Positions 1-8,077 are shown, counted from the first letter of the stretch. The stretch: 64,000 nt of DNA from CAWCWK01 sp963842125 (GCA_963842125.1 CAWJFE010000005.1:62001-126000); one strand, 5' to 3'. Program-made: numbers and translations. Notes: generated by a model from the sequence alone, not told the origin.

Positions 1-1
1 G

Positions 2-409
2 ACCGGCATCGAGTGGCCCTACCGCGAAGGCCTACGGCTCGACGAGGCGATGCATCCGCTCACCATACTCGCCGTCGGCCTCTACGGGCGCGCGATGCCC
101 AACCAGAACGGCGCGCCTGTGCGCCTCGTCGTTCCGTGGAAATACGGCTTCAAGAGCATCAAGTCGATCGTCGCGATGCGCTTTACGGAGGAAGAGCCCT
201 CGACGACGTGGAACATGCTGCAGCCGAGGGAGTACGGCTTCTATGCCAACGTGAACCCGCAGGTCGACCATCCCCGCTGGAGCCAGGCGAGCGAGCGTGT
301 CGTCGGCGCCGGCCTCTTTGGCGGGCGGCGCGAGACCGAGATGTTCAACGGCTATGCCGAGGAGGTCGCCGACCTCTACGCCGCCATGGACCTGGCAGAA
401 AACTACTGA
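2..409 (+). CDS. msrP: MsrP, methionine sulfoxide reductase catalytic subunit (3' part)
   Basis: This is the C-terminal 135 residues of MsrP, the periplasmic molybdopterin enzyme that reduces methionine sulfoxide in envelope proteins; the 5' part lies outside the window. The frame is open from base 2. Family-typical stretches are GIEWPYREGLRLDEAMHPLT, VPWKYGFKSIKSIV and the tail YGFYANVNPQVDHPRWSQ. The gene is followed 16 bp later by msrQ, its membrane haem partner, as usual for this operon. Copper and hypochlorite stress both oxidise methionine, so its place beside a copper island makes sense, although that link is inference. Identity is secure from the sequence and the neighbour. Confidence 0.93.
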   Translation, partial: TGIEWPYREGLRLDEAMHPLTILAVGLYGRAMPNQNGAPVRLVVPWKYGFKSIKSIVAMRFTEEEPSTTWNMLQPREYGFYANVNPQVDHPRWSQASERVVGAGLFGGRRETEMFNGYAEEVADLYAAMDLAENY

Positions 410-425
410 GAGCGCCCAAGCCCGC

Positions 426-1076
426 GTGATCCGCACGACGCCCCGCATCCAGAAGGCGGCGACCTGGGCGCCGCGATGGCTGGTCTACGCGCTCGGCCTC
501 GCGCCGGCTGCGTGGCTGGTCGTCGCCGGCCTGACGAACCGGCTCGGCGTCGATCCGGTCAAGACGCTGGAGAACCAGCTCGGCGAATGGGCCATCTGGT
601 TCCTGATTCTCGGGCTCGCCGTGTCCCCGCTGCGTCGGCTGACCGGGCTCAACCTGATGAAGTACCGCCGCGCGCTCGGCCTGATCGCCTTCGCCTATGT
701 CTTGCTGCACCTGACGACCTATGTCGTGCTCGATCGTTGGCTGAACATGGCCGAGATCGTCGAGGACGTTCTCAAGCGGCCCTACATCATGGCCGGTATG
801 GCCGCCTTCCTCCTGCTGCTCCCGCTCGCGGTGACGTCCAACGACGCGCTCGTGCGCCGGATGGGCGCGCCCGGCTGGCGCCGGCTGCACAAGCTCGCCT
901 ATCCGGCCTGCGTCCTGGGCGCGCTCCACTACGTGCTGCTGACCAAGACCTGGGCGTTCGAACCCATCGCCTATCTCCTCCTCATCCTTGCGCTGATATT
1001 GCTGCGCAAGCTGCCGAAGACGCCGGTGGCCAATCGGCCCTCACGAAGGGCCCTACGTCGCGGGGAACTGTCCTAG
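426..1076 (+). CDS. msrQ: MsrQ, haem-binding membrane subunit of MsrPQ
   Basis: MsrQ is the inner-membrane b-type haem protein that passes electrons to MsrP. I chose the GTG at 426, giving 216 residues, the usual family length; an upstream ATG would overlap msrP by more than 100 bp. The protein has five or six hydrophobic helices. Family landmarks include TGLNLMKYRRALGL near residue 75, LLHLTTY just after it, and GWRRLHKLAYP followed by LGALHYV, which supply histidines for haem. The stop lies 60 bp before the first copy of a 44-bp palindromic repeat, which may end the transcript. Confidence 0.93.
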   Translation: MIRTTPRIQKAATWAPRWLVYALGLAPAAWLVVAGLTNRLGVDPVKTLENQLGEWAIWFLILGLAVSPLRRLTGLNLMKYRRALGLIAFAYVLLHLTTYVVLDRWLNMAEIVEDVLKRPYIMAGMAAFLLLLPLAVTSNDALVRRMGAPGWRRLHKLAYPACVLGALHYVLLTKTWAFEPIAYLLLILALILLRKLPKTPVANRPSRRALRRGELS

Positions 1077-1136
1077 CGCCGTTCCAGCGAAGGTGCGAAC
1101 GCACCGAAGCGTAAGGAACCGCGACAAAACAAGGAG

Positions 1137-1180
1137 CTAGAGGACGTCCGGTGAACTGACGTGAACCGGACGTGCTCTAG
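1137..1180 (+). repeat. 44-bp palindromic element, copy 1
   Basis: Arms of 16 bp, CTAGAGGACGTCCGGT and ACCGGACGTGCTCTAG, match as inverted repeats at 15 of 16 positions and flank a 12-bp spacer. The same 16-12-16 geometry recurs at 1667-1710 and 46617-46660. It sits between msrQ and the FrmR-like gene. It may be a dispersed REP-like element or serve as a transcription terminator. Confidence 0.75.
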
Positions 1181-1347
1181 CGTTCGAGCCGGATTGCGAG
1201 CATCGCGGCAGACGGTTGCGAACGACTGGGCGGCGGGTGGCCTCTAGCCGACGGGTGACCTCGCTCGTGTCGGAACGTAGGTTCGGCGCAAACGTTTATG
1301 CTCATACCCGGTAACTGTCGCACACACTTCTTGGTAGACCGTCGACC

Positions 1348-1647
1348 ATGCCTCAGGACAAACCTCACGGCGGCATCGAAGTCGATCATTCTCGGCAACA
1401 ACCGCGGTTGAAAAGGATCGAAGGACAGGTCCGCGGTCTGCAGCGGATGATCTCGGAGTCCAGACCTTGCTTGGAGACGGCCCATCAGATCAATGCCGTT
1501 GTGGCCGCTCTGCGAAGGGTTCAGTCGGACATGATCCGCGATCATCTTCATGCCAACGTCACGGCCGTCTCCATGCAGGAGATCGACGAGACGGAGCGCG
1601 CCCGCCTCGCCGACGAGGTCGCCGACCTCCTGGCGCGCAATACGTGA
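1348..1647 (+). CDS. Metal- or aldehyde-responsive repressor, FrmR/RcnR branch of the CsoR family
   Basis: A 99-residue all-helical DNA-binding repressor of the CsoR/RcnR/FrmR family. The conserved core RLKRIEGQVRGLQRMI is at residues 20-35. The ligand positions read Cys41, His66 and Asn70, with the family spacing of 25 and 4. Copper CsoR would have Cys at the last position, and the other repressor in this window does. Asn here, with the MPQDKPHGG amino end, points to the FrmR/RcnR side (formaldehyde, nickel, cobalt or another effector). The half-palindrome CTCATACCCGGTA at 1301-1313 lies 35 bp upstream and could be its own operator. The exact effector cannot be told from sequence. Confidence 0.85.
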   Translation: MPQDKPHGGIEVDHSRQQPRLKRIEGQVRGLQRMISESRPCLETAHQINAVVAALRRVQSDMIRDHLHANVTAVSMQEIDETERARLADEVADLLARNT

Positions 1648-1666
1648 GGCCGGTCCCGGTGGATCG

Positions 1667-1710
1667 CCAGAGCACTTTCACTGAACATCGCTTCATGGAA
1701 AGCGCTCTGG
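1667..1710 (+). repeat. 44-bp palindromic element, copy 2 (variant)
   Basis: Arms CCAGAGCACTTTCACT and ATGGAAAGCGCTCTGG pair over most of their 16 bp around the 12-bp spacer GAACATCGCTTC. Size and spacing are identical to the copy at 1137-1180, and the inner TGAAC motif is shared, but the arms have diverged. It lies just past the end of the FrmR-like gene. Confidence 0.6.
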
Positions 1711-1735
1711 CTTTTCCTTGATCGCACTTCCTGAC

Positions 1736-1760
1736 GTCAAAGCGCTGACCCTGCTTTGAC
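1736..1760. terminator. Possible hairpin between convergent genes
   Basis: GTCAAAGC and GCTTTGAC form an 8-bp perfect stem around a 9-nt loop, between the end of the FrmR-like gene and the end of the minus-strand L,D-transpeptidase. There is no clear T-run, so function as a terminator is a guess. Confidence 0.35.
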
Positions 1761-1770
1761 TGGAAGAGCT

Positions 1771-2334
1771 CTAGACCACCACGACGCGCGTGCCGAGCGG
1801 CACGCGCCGATAGAGGTCCGCGACATGCTCGTTCAACATGCGGATGCACCCCGAGGACACCGCTCGCCCGATGGAGCTCGGCTGATTGGTGCCGTGGATC
1901 CGGTAGTACGTATCCCGCCCGTTTCGATAGAGATAGAGCGCGCGCGCGCCGAGCGGGTTGTTCGGCCCGCCCGGCACGCCGCCGGCGAAGCGGGCGTATT
2001 TTCCGGGTTCGCGGCGGATCATGTTCTTGGTCGGCGTCCAGCGCGGCCACTCGGCTTTGCGCGCGATCGTGGCCGAGCCGCGAAAGGCCAGACCGGCCCG
2101 ACCGACGCCCACGCCGTATCGCCGGGCCTTCCCGCCGCCAAGGACGAGGTAGAGAAAGCGCGCCTGCGGGTCGACGACGATCGTTCCCGCGCGATAACCG
2201 GAGAAGGACACCGTCTGAGGTAGGAACCGATGTGCGATCGGGCCTTGGTGGGCCGCCGCATCGCGTATGGCCGGCGGAAGGAAGCTGGCCGCGCCGATCG
2301 TGGCGGCGCCACCGAGAAACTGTCTGCGATTCAT
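1771..2334 (-). CDS. L,D-transpeptidase (YkuD domain), exported
   Basis: A periplasmic peptidoglycan cross-linking enzyme of 187 residues. It opens with a Tat-like signal (MNRRQFLGGAA, residues 1-11) and ends in the YkuD catalytic domain. The active-site block is HGTNQPSSIGRAVSSGCIRM, with the nucleophilic Cys in SSGCIR and the catalytic His in HGTN. A second, closely related copy with a lipoprotein signal lies at 19614-20309. Copper is known to inhibit L,D-transpeptidases in Escherichia coli, so extra copies in a copper island may keep wall cross-linking going; that role is inference. Confidence 0.9.
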   Translation of the reverse strand: MNRRQFLGGAATIGAASFLPPAIRDAAAHQGPIAHRFLPQTVSFSGYRAGTIVVDPQARFLYLVLGGGKARRYGVGVGRAGLAFRGSATIARKAEWPRWTPTKNMIRREPGKYARFAGGVPGGPNNPLGARALYLYRNGRDTYYRIHGTNQPSSIGRAVSSGCIRMLNEHVADLYRRVPLGTRVVVV

Positions 2335-2507
2335 GTCGAAACGTCCCTGTTATCGTTCGGCACGGATAGGCCGCGCCGAGCCTCGAGTTCTTTATGGGTA
2401 GCGTTAGGATCGTTGCGTGCGGGGAGGCTTGGGTCGTGGACGAACAGGACGCCCCTGGAGAACCACCGGGTCCGTTCCGAACTTCGGACAGCCATCGAGG
2501 CGATGCT

Positions 2508-2696
2508 TCAAGCGAGGAGGATGCGCCTGCCTCGGGAGAGCGTGGTCCTGACATTGAAGTGGCGAAGACGGAGCAGTGTGATCGATCGATGGCCGATGTC
2601 GTGCGAGTGAGGCCCTCTACGGCTATCAGCCTCCCTCGGCGGGAGCGTAGCGACGAGCATGACAAGGCTTAGAATCATCGCGAGACAACGGACCAT
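2508..2696 (-). CDS. Possible small exported protein, unrecognised
   Basis: A 62-codon ORF whose first 20 residues (MVRCLAMILSLVMLVATLPP) look like a signal peptide. The rest is basic and His/Arg-rich and matches nothing I know. The start lies just below a G-tract palindrome at 2704-2722, the same layout as other small secreted genes of this island. Codon quality after the signal is poor, and another reading frame stays open through the same stretch, so a frameshifted gene is possible. The rest of 2335-2800 shows no other convincing gene. Confidence 0.25.
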   Translation of the reverse strand: MVRCLAMILSLVMLVATLPPREADSRRGPHSHDIGHRSITLLRLRHFNVRTTLSRGRRILLA

Positions 2697-2703
2697 GACC
2701 GAC

Positions 2704-2722
2704 GATGCCCCCGGTGGGCATC
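2704..2722. promoter_or_regulatory. G-tract palindrome, CsoR/RcnR-type operator candidate
   Basis: GATGCCCCCGGTGGGCATC is a near-perfect inverted repeat, with GATGCCC and GGGCATC arms. It lies 8 bp before the start of the minus-strand small ORF and about 110 bp before the signal-peptide start of the DUF3299 region. The layout matches the site before csoR at 8078-8102. Confidence 0.5.
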
Positions 2723-2796
2723 TATCTGCAAGTCGATCCGTGCGCTCATCCAGAGCCTTCTTCGGATTTCGTTAACGATTGCCGCCATACTATCGA

Positions 2797-2810
2797 CACC
2801 CCGGTGGGGC
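2797..2810. promoter_or_regulatory. Second G-tract inverted repeat before the DUF3299 region
   Basis: CACCCCGGTGGGGC is followed at once by a further GGGGG run. It lies 25-40 bp upstream of the ATG at 2835. It resembles CsoR/RcnR-type operators in being a C-tract facing a G-tract. Confidence 0.35.
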
Positions 2811-3006
2811 ATGGGGGCAGACTGCGGAGTGGTCATGCGTAAGCTCGCGATAGCCGGTCTCGTCCTCGTTCCGTCGGCATTGGCGGCCCTCGTCGCCGCG
2901 ATCGATCCCGCTGCGGTACGAGCAAGGACCGACGTCGGCCAATGCGGCGGTCCCTTCGATCTCGTCGGTCTCATCGAGCGAAGCCAACCATCTCGGGCGG
3001 ATCGTC

Positions 3007-3555
3007 TTGCCGGAAGGGCGATCCGAAGACGAGGGCGCCGAGACGGTCCTGGTCTGGTCCGATCTCGTCCCGGAGCCGGGCACGGGGCGCCCGGTGAGCC
3101 TCGAAGGAGGAACCGCTGCGCGTGAAGGAATGCCGACCCGTGCGGAGTTCGACGACGGCATCACGGACGAGGACCTCGCCGAGTTCGTCCGGGAGATCGA
3201 TGAGATGCGGTCCCTGCAGGAGGCGGGCGGCGCCGTTCGAGAGGACCTGGACGGCGTTCGGGTCCGGATCGCCGGCTACGTCACCCCGATCGGCTTCGAC
3301 CCGGACCGGATCTCCGAGTTCCTGCTGGTTCCCTGGCTCGGCGCGTGCATCCATACGCCGCCGCCGGCCGCCAATCAGATCGTCTACGTCGATGGAGCGA
3401 GCGGACTGACGCCGGAGATGATGTACGATCCGATCTGGGTGACGGGCGTCCTCCGCGCGGCGCCGTCCGCCACTGTCCTGGCGGATGTCGGCTACCGCCT
3501 GGAAGATGTTCGCGTCGAGCGCTACGATCCCGCGCTGGGGGAGGGCGCCGCCTGA
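3007..3555 (+). CDS. DUF3299 domain protein, probably exported, amino end out of frame
   Basis: The 182-residue frame carries a clear DUF3299 domain, with VLVWSDLVPEP near the start and GYVTPIGFDPDRISEFLLVP then WLGACIHTPPPAANQIVYV. The biochemical role of the family is unknown; members are usually exported. The only start in this frame is a TTG at 3007. A good signal peptide (MRKLAIAGLVLVPSALAA) begins at 2835 in the neighbouring frame and leads into it, so a single-base shift around 2900-2950 is likely. The gene lies downstream of two G-tract palindromes and converges on copA. Confidence 0.7.
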   Translation: MPEGRSEDEGAETVLVWSDLVPEPGTGRPVSLEGGTAAREGMPTRAEFDDGITDEDLAEFVREIDEMRSLQEAGGAVREDLDGVRVRIAGYVTPIGFDPDRISEFLLVPWLGACIHTPPPAANQIVYVDGASGLTPEMMYDPIWVTGVLRAAPSATVLADVGYRLEDVRVERYDPALGEGAA

Positions 3556-3660
3556 CGCCGTCCGGCCCGGGCCGGCAAAGCACCCTTGATCGGGCCGATA
3601 GCGCTACCTGACGACCCGGCCGTAAGCCGGATGTCGACACCGCATCGCCGTTCCCGTTCT

Positions 3661-6012
3661 TCAGATCTTCGCGGTTCGCAACCGCAGCGCGTTGGCGATG
3701 ACGCTGACGGAGGACAGGCTCATGGCGAGCGCCGCGATCATTGGGGAGAGCAGGAGGCCGATGACCGGATAGAGAACGCCCGCCGCCACGGGGACACCGA
3801 GACCGTTGTAGATGAAGGCGAAGAAGAGGTTCTGCTTGATATTGGCGACTGTCGCGCGGCTGAGCCGGCGCGCCGTGACGAGCGCCGACAAGTCGCCACG
3901 CACGAGCGTTACGCCGGCGCTCTCGACCGCAACATCCGCACCCGTGCCCATCGCGATGCCGATATCAGCCGCGGCGAGCGCTGGCGCGTCGTTGACGCCG
4001 TCGCCGGCCATCGCGACAATGCGCCCCTCCGACTGCAGACGCCGCACGACGTCGTGCTTGTCCTCAGGCAGCACCTCGGCGATGACCTCGTCGAGACCGA
4101 GCTTTCGCGCTACCGCGCGTGCCGTCACCTGGTTGTCCCCGGTCAGCATCACGATGCGCAGGCCGTCCGCATGCAGGTCGCGGATCGCTTGCGGCGTCGT
4201 CCCCTTGATGCGATCCGCGACTGCAACGAGACCGGCAGCCTCGCCGTCCACAGCCACGAACATCGCCGTCTGACCCTTGCGCCGAGCCGCGTCGGCCCTT
4301 TCGCGCAAGGCCGTGGCGTCCGCACCTTCGGCTGTCATCATCGCGGCGTTGCCGATCGCGATCCGTTGACCCTCGACCGTGCCGGCCACGCCCTTGCCGG
4401 TGCTGGACGCGAAATCGGTGACGGGCGGCGCATCAACCCCTCGCTCCAAAGCGCCTTCCACGATAGCCCGGGCCAGGGGATGCTCCGAGCCCGCCTCAAG
4501 CCCCGAGACGAGGCGCAGCAGCTCGTCCTCACCCATGTCCGGCGCCATTACGTCTACGAGGGCCGGCTTGCCTTCGGTCAGCGTGCCGGTCTTGTCGACC
4601 ACCAGCGTGTCCACAGCCGAAAAACGCTCCAGCGCTTCGGCGTTCTTGATGAGGACGCCCTTTGATGCGCCCTTGCCGACGCCGACCATGATCGACATCG
4701 GCGTCGCGAGGCCGAGTGCGCAGGGACAGGCGATGATGAGGACGGAGACGGCCGCGACGAGGCCGAAGGCCATGGCGGGCTCCGGCCCGAAGATCGACCA
4801 GACGACGAAGGCCACGACAGCCACGACGAGGACGAGCGGTACGAACCAGCCGGCGACCCGATCGGCCAGCTTCTGGATCGGTGCCTGGCTGCGCTGCGCC
4901 TCGGCGACCATCTGGACGATCCGGTTCAGCATTGTGTCGGCGCCGACCTTCTCGGCTCGCATGAGGAACGTGCCGGTCTGGTTCATCGCGCCGCCGGTGA
5001 CCGCGTCGCCTTCTCGCTTGCCGACCGGGATCGGCTCGCCGGAGATCATGCTCTCGTCGACGGACGACGATCCCTCGAGGACGGTGCCGTCTACCGGAAT
5101 GCCTTCGCCCGGCCGCACGCGAAGCCGGTCGCCGGAGCGGACCATGTCGAGTGGTACGTCGCGTTCGCCCCGGTCGTCGACGAGACGGGCCGTCTTGGGT
5201 GCGAGGTCGAGAAGTGCCCGGATGGCACCGCCCGTCTGCTCGCGGGCGCGCAGCTCCAGAAGCTGGCCTAGAAGGACCAGCGTGACAATCACGGCGGCCG
5301 CTTCGAAATAGACGCCCACCTCGCCCTCGGACCCGCGAAACTGCGCGGGGAAGATGCCCGGCGCGACGGTCGCGACGACGGAATAGACATAGGCGACGCC
5401 GACGCCCATCGCGATGAGGGTGAACATGTTGAGGTTCATCGTGCGCACGCTCGCCCAGCCGCGCTCGAAGAAGGGCAGGCCGCACCACAAGACGACCGGG
5501 GTGGCGAGGATCAGCTCGATCCAGTCGAGCCAGGACGCGGAGATGATCGCGAACCTCTCGGGGGCCAGGTGACGGCCCATCGCGACAAGCGCGAGCGGCA
5601 CGGTGAGGACCGTGCCGACCCAGAAGCGCCGGCGGAAGTCGAGATATTCCTCGCTCGGCCCTTCGGTCAGCGGGATGCCCTTCGGCTCCAGCGCCATGCC
5701 GCAGATCGGGCAGGTGCCGGGGCCCTCCTGCTCGATCTCGGGATGCATGGGACAGGTGAAGATGTTGTCCTCGGATGCGGCCTCCTTCATGGCCTCGGTC
5801 TCGGCCCGCCGCTCGGGGTCGAGGTAGAGCTCGGGCCGTGCCTCGAACTTCGCCTTGCAGCCGGACGAGCAGAAATGGTGGGTCGTCCCGTCCAGCTCGC
5901 TGGTGTGCTTCGCGGTCTCGACGGTCACCGACATGCCGCAGACAGGATCGACGGCCTTGCCGTCGGCCGGTAGGGCGGCCGTCGTCGGATCCGCGTGGAC
6001 AGCGTTGGTCAT
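3661..6012 (-). CDS. copA: Copper-exporting P1B-type ATPase
   Basis: This inner-membrane pump moves Cu(I) out of the cytoplasm using ATP. From ATG 6012, with GAGGTGA as ribosome site, it has 783 residues. An N-terminal YHS domain comes first (VDPVCGMS, residues 21-28, then FCSSGC). A heavy-metal-binding domain follows (TCPMHPEIEQEGPGTCPICG, 86-105). Then come the A-domain motif SGEP, the transmembrane metal site CPC at 429-431, the phosphorylation motif DKTGT at 473-477, the HP motif at 511-512 and the hinge GDGVNDAP. YHS plus HMBD in place of classic HMA domains is common in environmental bacteria. The start codon lies 4 bp from the stop of a 40-residue membrane ORF, so translation is probably coupled. 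Confidence 0.97.
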   Translation of the reverse strand: MTNAVHADPTTAALPADGKAVDPVCGMSVTVETAKHTSELDGTTHHFCSSGCKAKFEARPELYLDPERRAETEAMKEAASEDNIFTCPMHPEIEQEGPGTCPICGMALEPKGIPLTEGPSEEYLDFRRRFWVGTVLTVPLALVAMGRHLAPERFAIISASWLDWIELILATPVVLWCGLPFFERGWASVRTMNLNMFTLIAMGVGVAYVYSVVATVAPGIFPAQFRGSEGEVGVYFEAAAVIVTLVLLGQLLELRAREQTGGAIRALLDLAPKTARLVDDRGERDVPLDMVRSGDRLRVRPGEGIPVDGTVLEGSSSVDESMISGEPIPVGKREGDAVTGGAMNQTGTFLMRAEKVGADTMLNRIVQMVAEAQRSQAPIQKLADRVAGWFVPLVLVVAVVAFVVWSIFGPEPAMAFGLVAAVSVLIIACPCALGLATPMSIMVGVGKGASKGVLIKNAEALERFSAVDTLVVDKTGTLTEGKPALVDVMAPDMGEDELLRLVSGLEAGSEHPLARAIVEGALERGVDAPPVTDFASSTGKGVAGTVEGQRIAIGNAAMMTAEGADATALRERADAARRKGQTAMFVAVDGEAAGLVAVADRIKGTTPQAIRDLHADGLRIVMLTGDNQVTARAVARKLGLDEVIAEVLPEDKHDVVRRLQSEGRIVAMAGDGVNDAPALAAADIGIAMGTGADVAVESAGVTLVRGDLSALVTARRLSRATVANIKQNLFFAFIYNGLGVPVAAGVLYPVIGLLLSPMIAALAMSLSSVSVIANALRLRTAKI

Positions 6013-6016
6013 GCCG

Positions 6017-6139
6017 TCACCTCGCCCCGCGTACAAAGAACACGATTCCCGCAACCAGGAAGGCGATCACCAGCAACCAGAATACGCCCATGCCGAGACC
6101 CATGCCCCAGCCGAAACCGTCCATCATTCCACCGTTCAT
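6017..6139 (-). CDS. 40-residue Gly/Met-rich membrane peptide upstream of copA
   Basis: This short gene reads MNGGMMDGFGWGMGLGMGVF followed by one transmembrane helix and the basic end VFFVRGAR. It carries six methionines in its first 18 residues. AGGAG lies about 11 bp before its ATG. Its TGA is 4 bp from the copA ATG, and the copA ribosome site lies inside its last codons, which suggests coupling. Methionine clusters beside a membrane helix suggest Cu(I) binding or a CopA accessory peptide; this is inference. Standard length cut-offs would miss it. I know of no name for it. Confidence 0.75.
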   Translation of the reverse strand: MNGGMMDGFGWGMGLGMGVFWLLVIAFLVAGIVFFVRGAR

Positions 6140-6179
6140 CACGGGCGTATCTCCTGAACCTGAGGTTTCGTTCGGTCCT

Positions 6180-7073
6180 CTAGACGAGCGCCTTGCCGAG
6201 CATCCAGAGACCCATGGCGACCATCATCACGTTCTCGGTCAGGCTGACGAAGCCGAGCGGCACGTTGGAGCCGCCGCCGACGCAGGCGCATTTGATGTCG
6301 CGCTTGTCGATGTAGACGGCCTTGACGACCGACACCGCCCCGATCGTGCCGATAAAGAGGCCGGTCAGCGCGGCCGGGATCATTAGCCACAGGCCGGGGC
6401 CGACATCCGCGCCGATGGCAGGGTCGATGACGGCCATCTGACCGATCACCGCCATCATGCCGAGGCCCGCGAAGCCCTCAAGATAGGGATAGGCGTAGGC
6501 GTAGGGCACGTAGCGCTGGGCGAGCAGGTCGTAGCCAAGAAAGCCGTTCGAGAAGCCGGCGACGTCCTGTGTCTTCTGCAGGCTCAGCGCGACCATGGAG
6601 ATAGCCAGGAACCATTCCGCCCAGCGCACGGGATTGAAGCCCGGATAGAGGTTCCACACGATCGCCAGCGCCATCAGCGCGGTCGTGCCGAAGATGGCGA
6701 TGATCGGCGCGTAGGTCGTCTCGTCCTTGTCCTTCACCTTGAGGCCGAAATGGCGACGCAGGTCGTCGTGACCGCCGATCCGCGCGCCGTCGATGAAGGT
6801 CTGCGGCGTCGTCTTCACACCGTGCTCGGCCTTGAAAGCGTCCTGCTCGGCGCGGGTGCGCAAGGGATGGTCCTCCACCTCGTAGCCGTTTGACTTCAGG
6901 AGGTGGAGGGATTTCAGCCCGAACGGGCAGATGTGCTCGTCCGTGACCATGCGGTAGAGGACGGCGTGCTTTGCCTCCCTCGAGGCGGCGCGCGCGTCGC
7001 TTACGTCGTCGACCCTGGTCGAGGTCGAGACCTTTGCGTCGCGTTCGAGATGGACGGCTTCGGTGCTGGTCAT
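6180..7073 (-). CDS. Glutaredoxin-like domain fused to a DoxX/MauE-type membrane protein
   Basis: A 297-residue protein with a cytoplasmic glutaredoxin-like domain (about residues 35-110) followed by five or six membrane helices. The redox motif is HICPFG, with one cysteine where classical glutaredoxins have two, and PQTFIDGARIGGHDDL is the glutathione-side signature. The membrane part ends with the paired cysteines KCACVGGG, as in MauE/DoxX redox proteins. Such fusions recur in copper clusters and are assumed to pass reducing power to envelope thiols. The start at 7073 has GGAG upstream. Its end lies 40 bp from the 40-residue ORF, so it probably shares a transcript with copA. Confidence 0.85.
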   Translation of the reverse strand: MTSTEAVHLERDAKVSTSTRVDDVSDARAASREAKHAVLYRMVTDEHICPFGLKSLHLLKSNGYEVEDHPLRTRAEQDAFKAEHGVKTTPQTFIDGARIGGHDDLRRHFGLKVKDKDETTYAPIIAIFGTTALMALAIVWNLYPGFNPVRWAEWFLAISMVALSLQKTQDVAGFSNGFLGYDLLAQRYVPYAYAYPYLEGFAGLGMMAVIGQMAVIDPAIGADVGPGLWLMIPAALTGLFIGTIGAVSVVKAVYIDKRDIKCACVGGGSNVPLGFVSLTENVMMVAMGLWMLGKALV

Positions 7074-7099
7074 GGCGGGCTCCGGGTGGTTGCGAGGCT

Positions 7100-7654
7100 T
7101 TACTCGGCCTTCCGTCGAGGCGTGCCGGGAGGGGCTTCCCCATTGGCTTGGATGTCGCGGATGTAGAACTCCATCTCCGCGATTTCGTCCCGCTGGACAT
7201 TGATGATCTCGTCCGCGAGCGCGCGGACCCGAGGATCGGTGATCGAGGCGCGCTCGGACGTCAGGATGGCGATCGAATGGTGCGGGATCATCGCCTTCAT
7301 CCAGTCGATGTCGTCCATCAGAACCTGACTGCGCACGACGTAGACGCCGATCAAGAGGGCCACCGTCGCACCGGCGAAGATGGCAAAGTTCAACGCCTTG
7401 TTGGCCATCATGCCCAGCATGAAGGCCAGCATCACGATGGCCATCGCACCGCCCATGTAGACGGCCATCCAGGTCCGCGTCTCCGAGAACCGTACGTGGT
7501 CCCAGGCGTAGGTGTTGAGATACATCAAGCCGAACATCACGACCGTCGAGGTCACGATCATCAGGCCGAAACGGACATAGGGCCACGAAGCCGGGCCGGG
7601 CCGATCATCGGAATGTGTCTGCGAAGGCGCGGCGTGATCGTAGGAAGACTTCAT
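7100..7654 (-). CDS. DUF305 membrane protein
   Basis: 184 residues with three membrane helices in the first 110 and a DUF305 domain after them. The hallmark is WMKAMIPHHSIAILTSERA, a Met/His motif seen in many copper-linked proteins, followed by EIINVQRDEIAEMEFYI. The helices contain many methionines (MLAFMLGMMANKAL). DUF305 proteins are thought to bind metal outside the membrane, but the mechanism is not established. The gene lies between the cysteine-rich storage protein and the glutaredoxin-DoxX gene, all on the same strand, and is probably co-transcribed with copA. Confidence 0.9.
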   Translation of the reverse strand: MKSSYDHAAPSQTHSDDRPGPASWPYVRFGLMIVTSTVVMFGLMYLNTYAWDHVRFSETRTWMAVYMGGAMAIVMLAFMLGMMANKALNFAIFAGATVALLIGVYVVRSQVLMDDIDWMKAMIPHHSIAILTSERASITDPRVRALADEIINVQRDEIAEMEFYIRDIQANGEAPPGTPRRKAE

Positions 7655-7723
7655 TGGGTGTTTCTTTCTTGCGCTACATCAGGGGGGCGGAGCTAAAGCC
7701 CCGACCCCAGGTTCACAGAACGT

Positions 7724-8056
7724 CTAGTTCGCCATCTTCCGGCATTCCTGCGCGCAGTCGCGACAGGCCTCGGCGCACTGGCGGCAGTGGTCCGAATCGT
7801 GCTTTGCACATTCCTCCGCGCAGGCTTCGCACGCTTCGGCGCACGCACGGCATATCGCCCCGACATGCTCGGAACCCGCCGCATCGAGCTGGGCGCATGC
7901 GGCGCACAGGATCATGCAGTCCCGGCAGAGCTTGGCGCAGCGCTCCATCGCCGCCTCGCCAATGCACTTCTCCAGACAGTACGAGCACGCAAGCATGCAG
8001 GCCGCGCAGGAGGTGGCGCAGTCCTTATGGTTGATCTGTAAGGCTTGAACGTCCAT
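7724..8056 (-). CDS. Csp-type four-helix-bundle copper storage protein
   Basis: A 110-residue cytoplasmic protein with 21 cysteines, arranged mostly as CxxC and CxxxC so that they line one face of each helix (DCATSCAACMLACSYC, then CRDCMILCAAC, then CRACAEACEACAEEC, then CRQCAEACRDCAQEC). This is the pattern of the Csp1/Csp3 family, whose bundles can hold many Cu(I) ions in the core. No signal peptide follows the chosen ATG at 8056 (AGGAAAT upstream), so it should act in the cytosol like Csp3. A strong palindromic operator at 8078-8102 separates it from divergent csoR. Confidence 0.93.
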   Translation of the reverse strand: MDVQALQINHKDCATSCAACMLACSYCLEKCIGEAAMERCAKLCRDCMILCAACAQLDAAGSEHVGAICRACAEACEACAEECAKHDSDHCRQCAEACRDCAQECRKMAN

Positions 8057-8077
8057 CACGATTTCCTCACCACTTAT

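Noticed and set aside
1559..2665. A 368-codon minus-strand frame covering the first L,D-transpeptidase
   Set aside because: It is an out-of-phase frame over the clear YkuD gene and the FrmR-like gene, with Ser/Arg-rich nonsense composition.
3586..5311. Long plus-strand frames opposite copA
   Set aside because: They are shadows of the P-type ATPase; no motif or ribosome site supports them.
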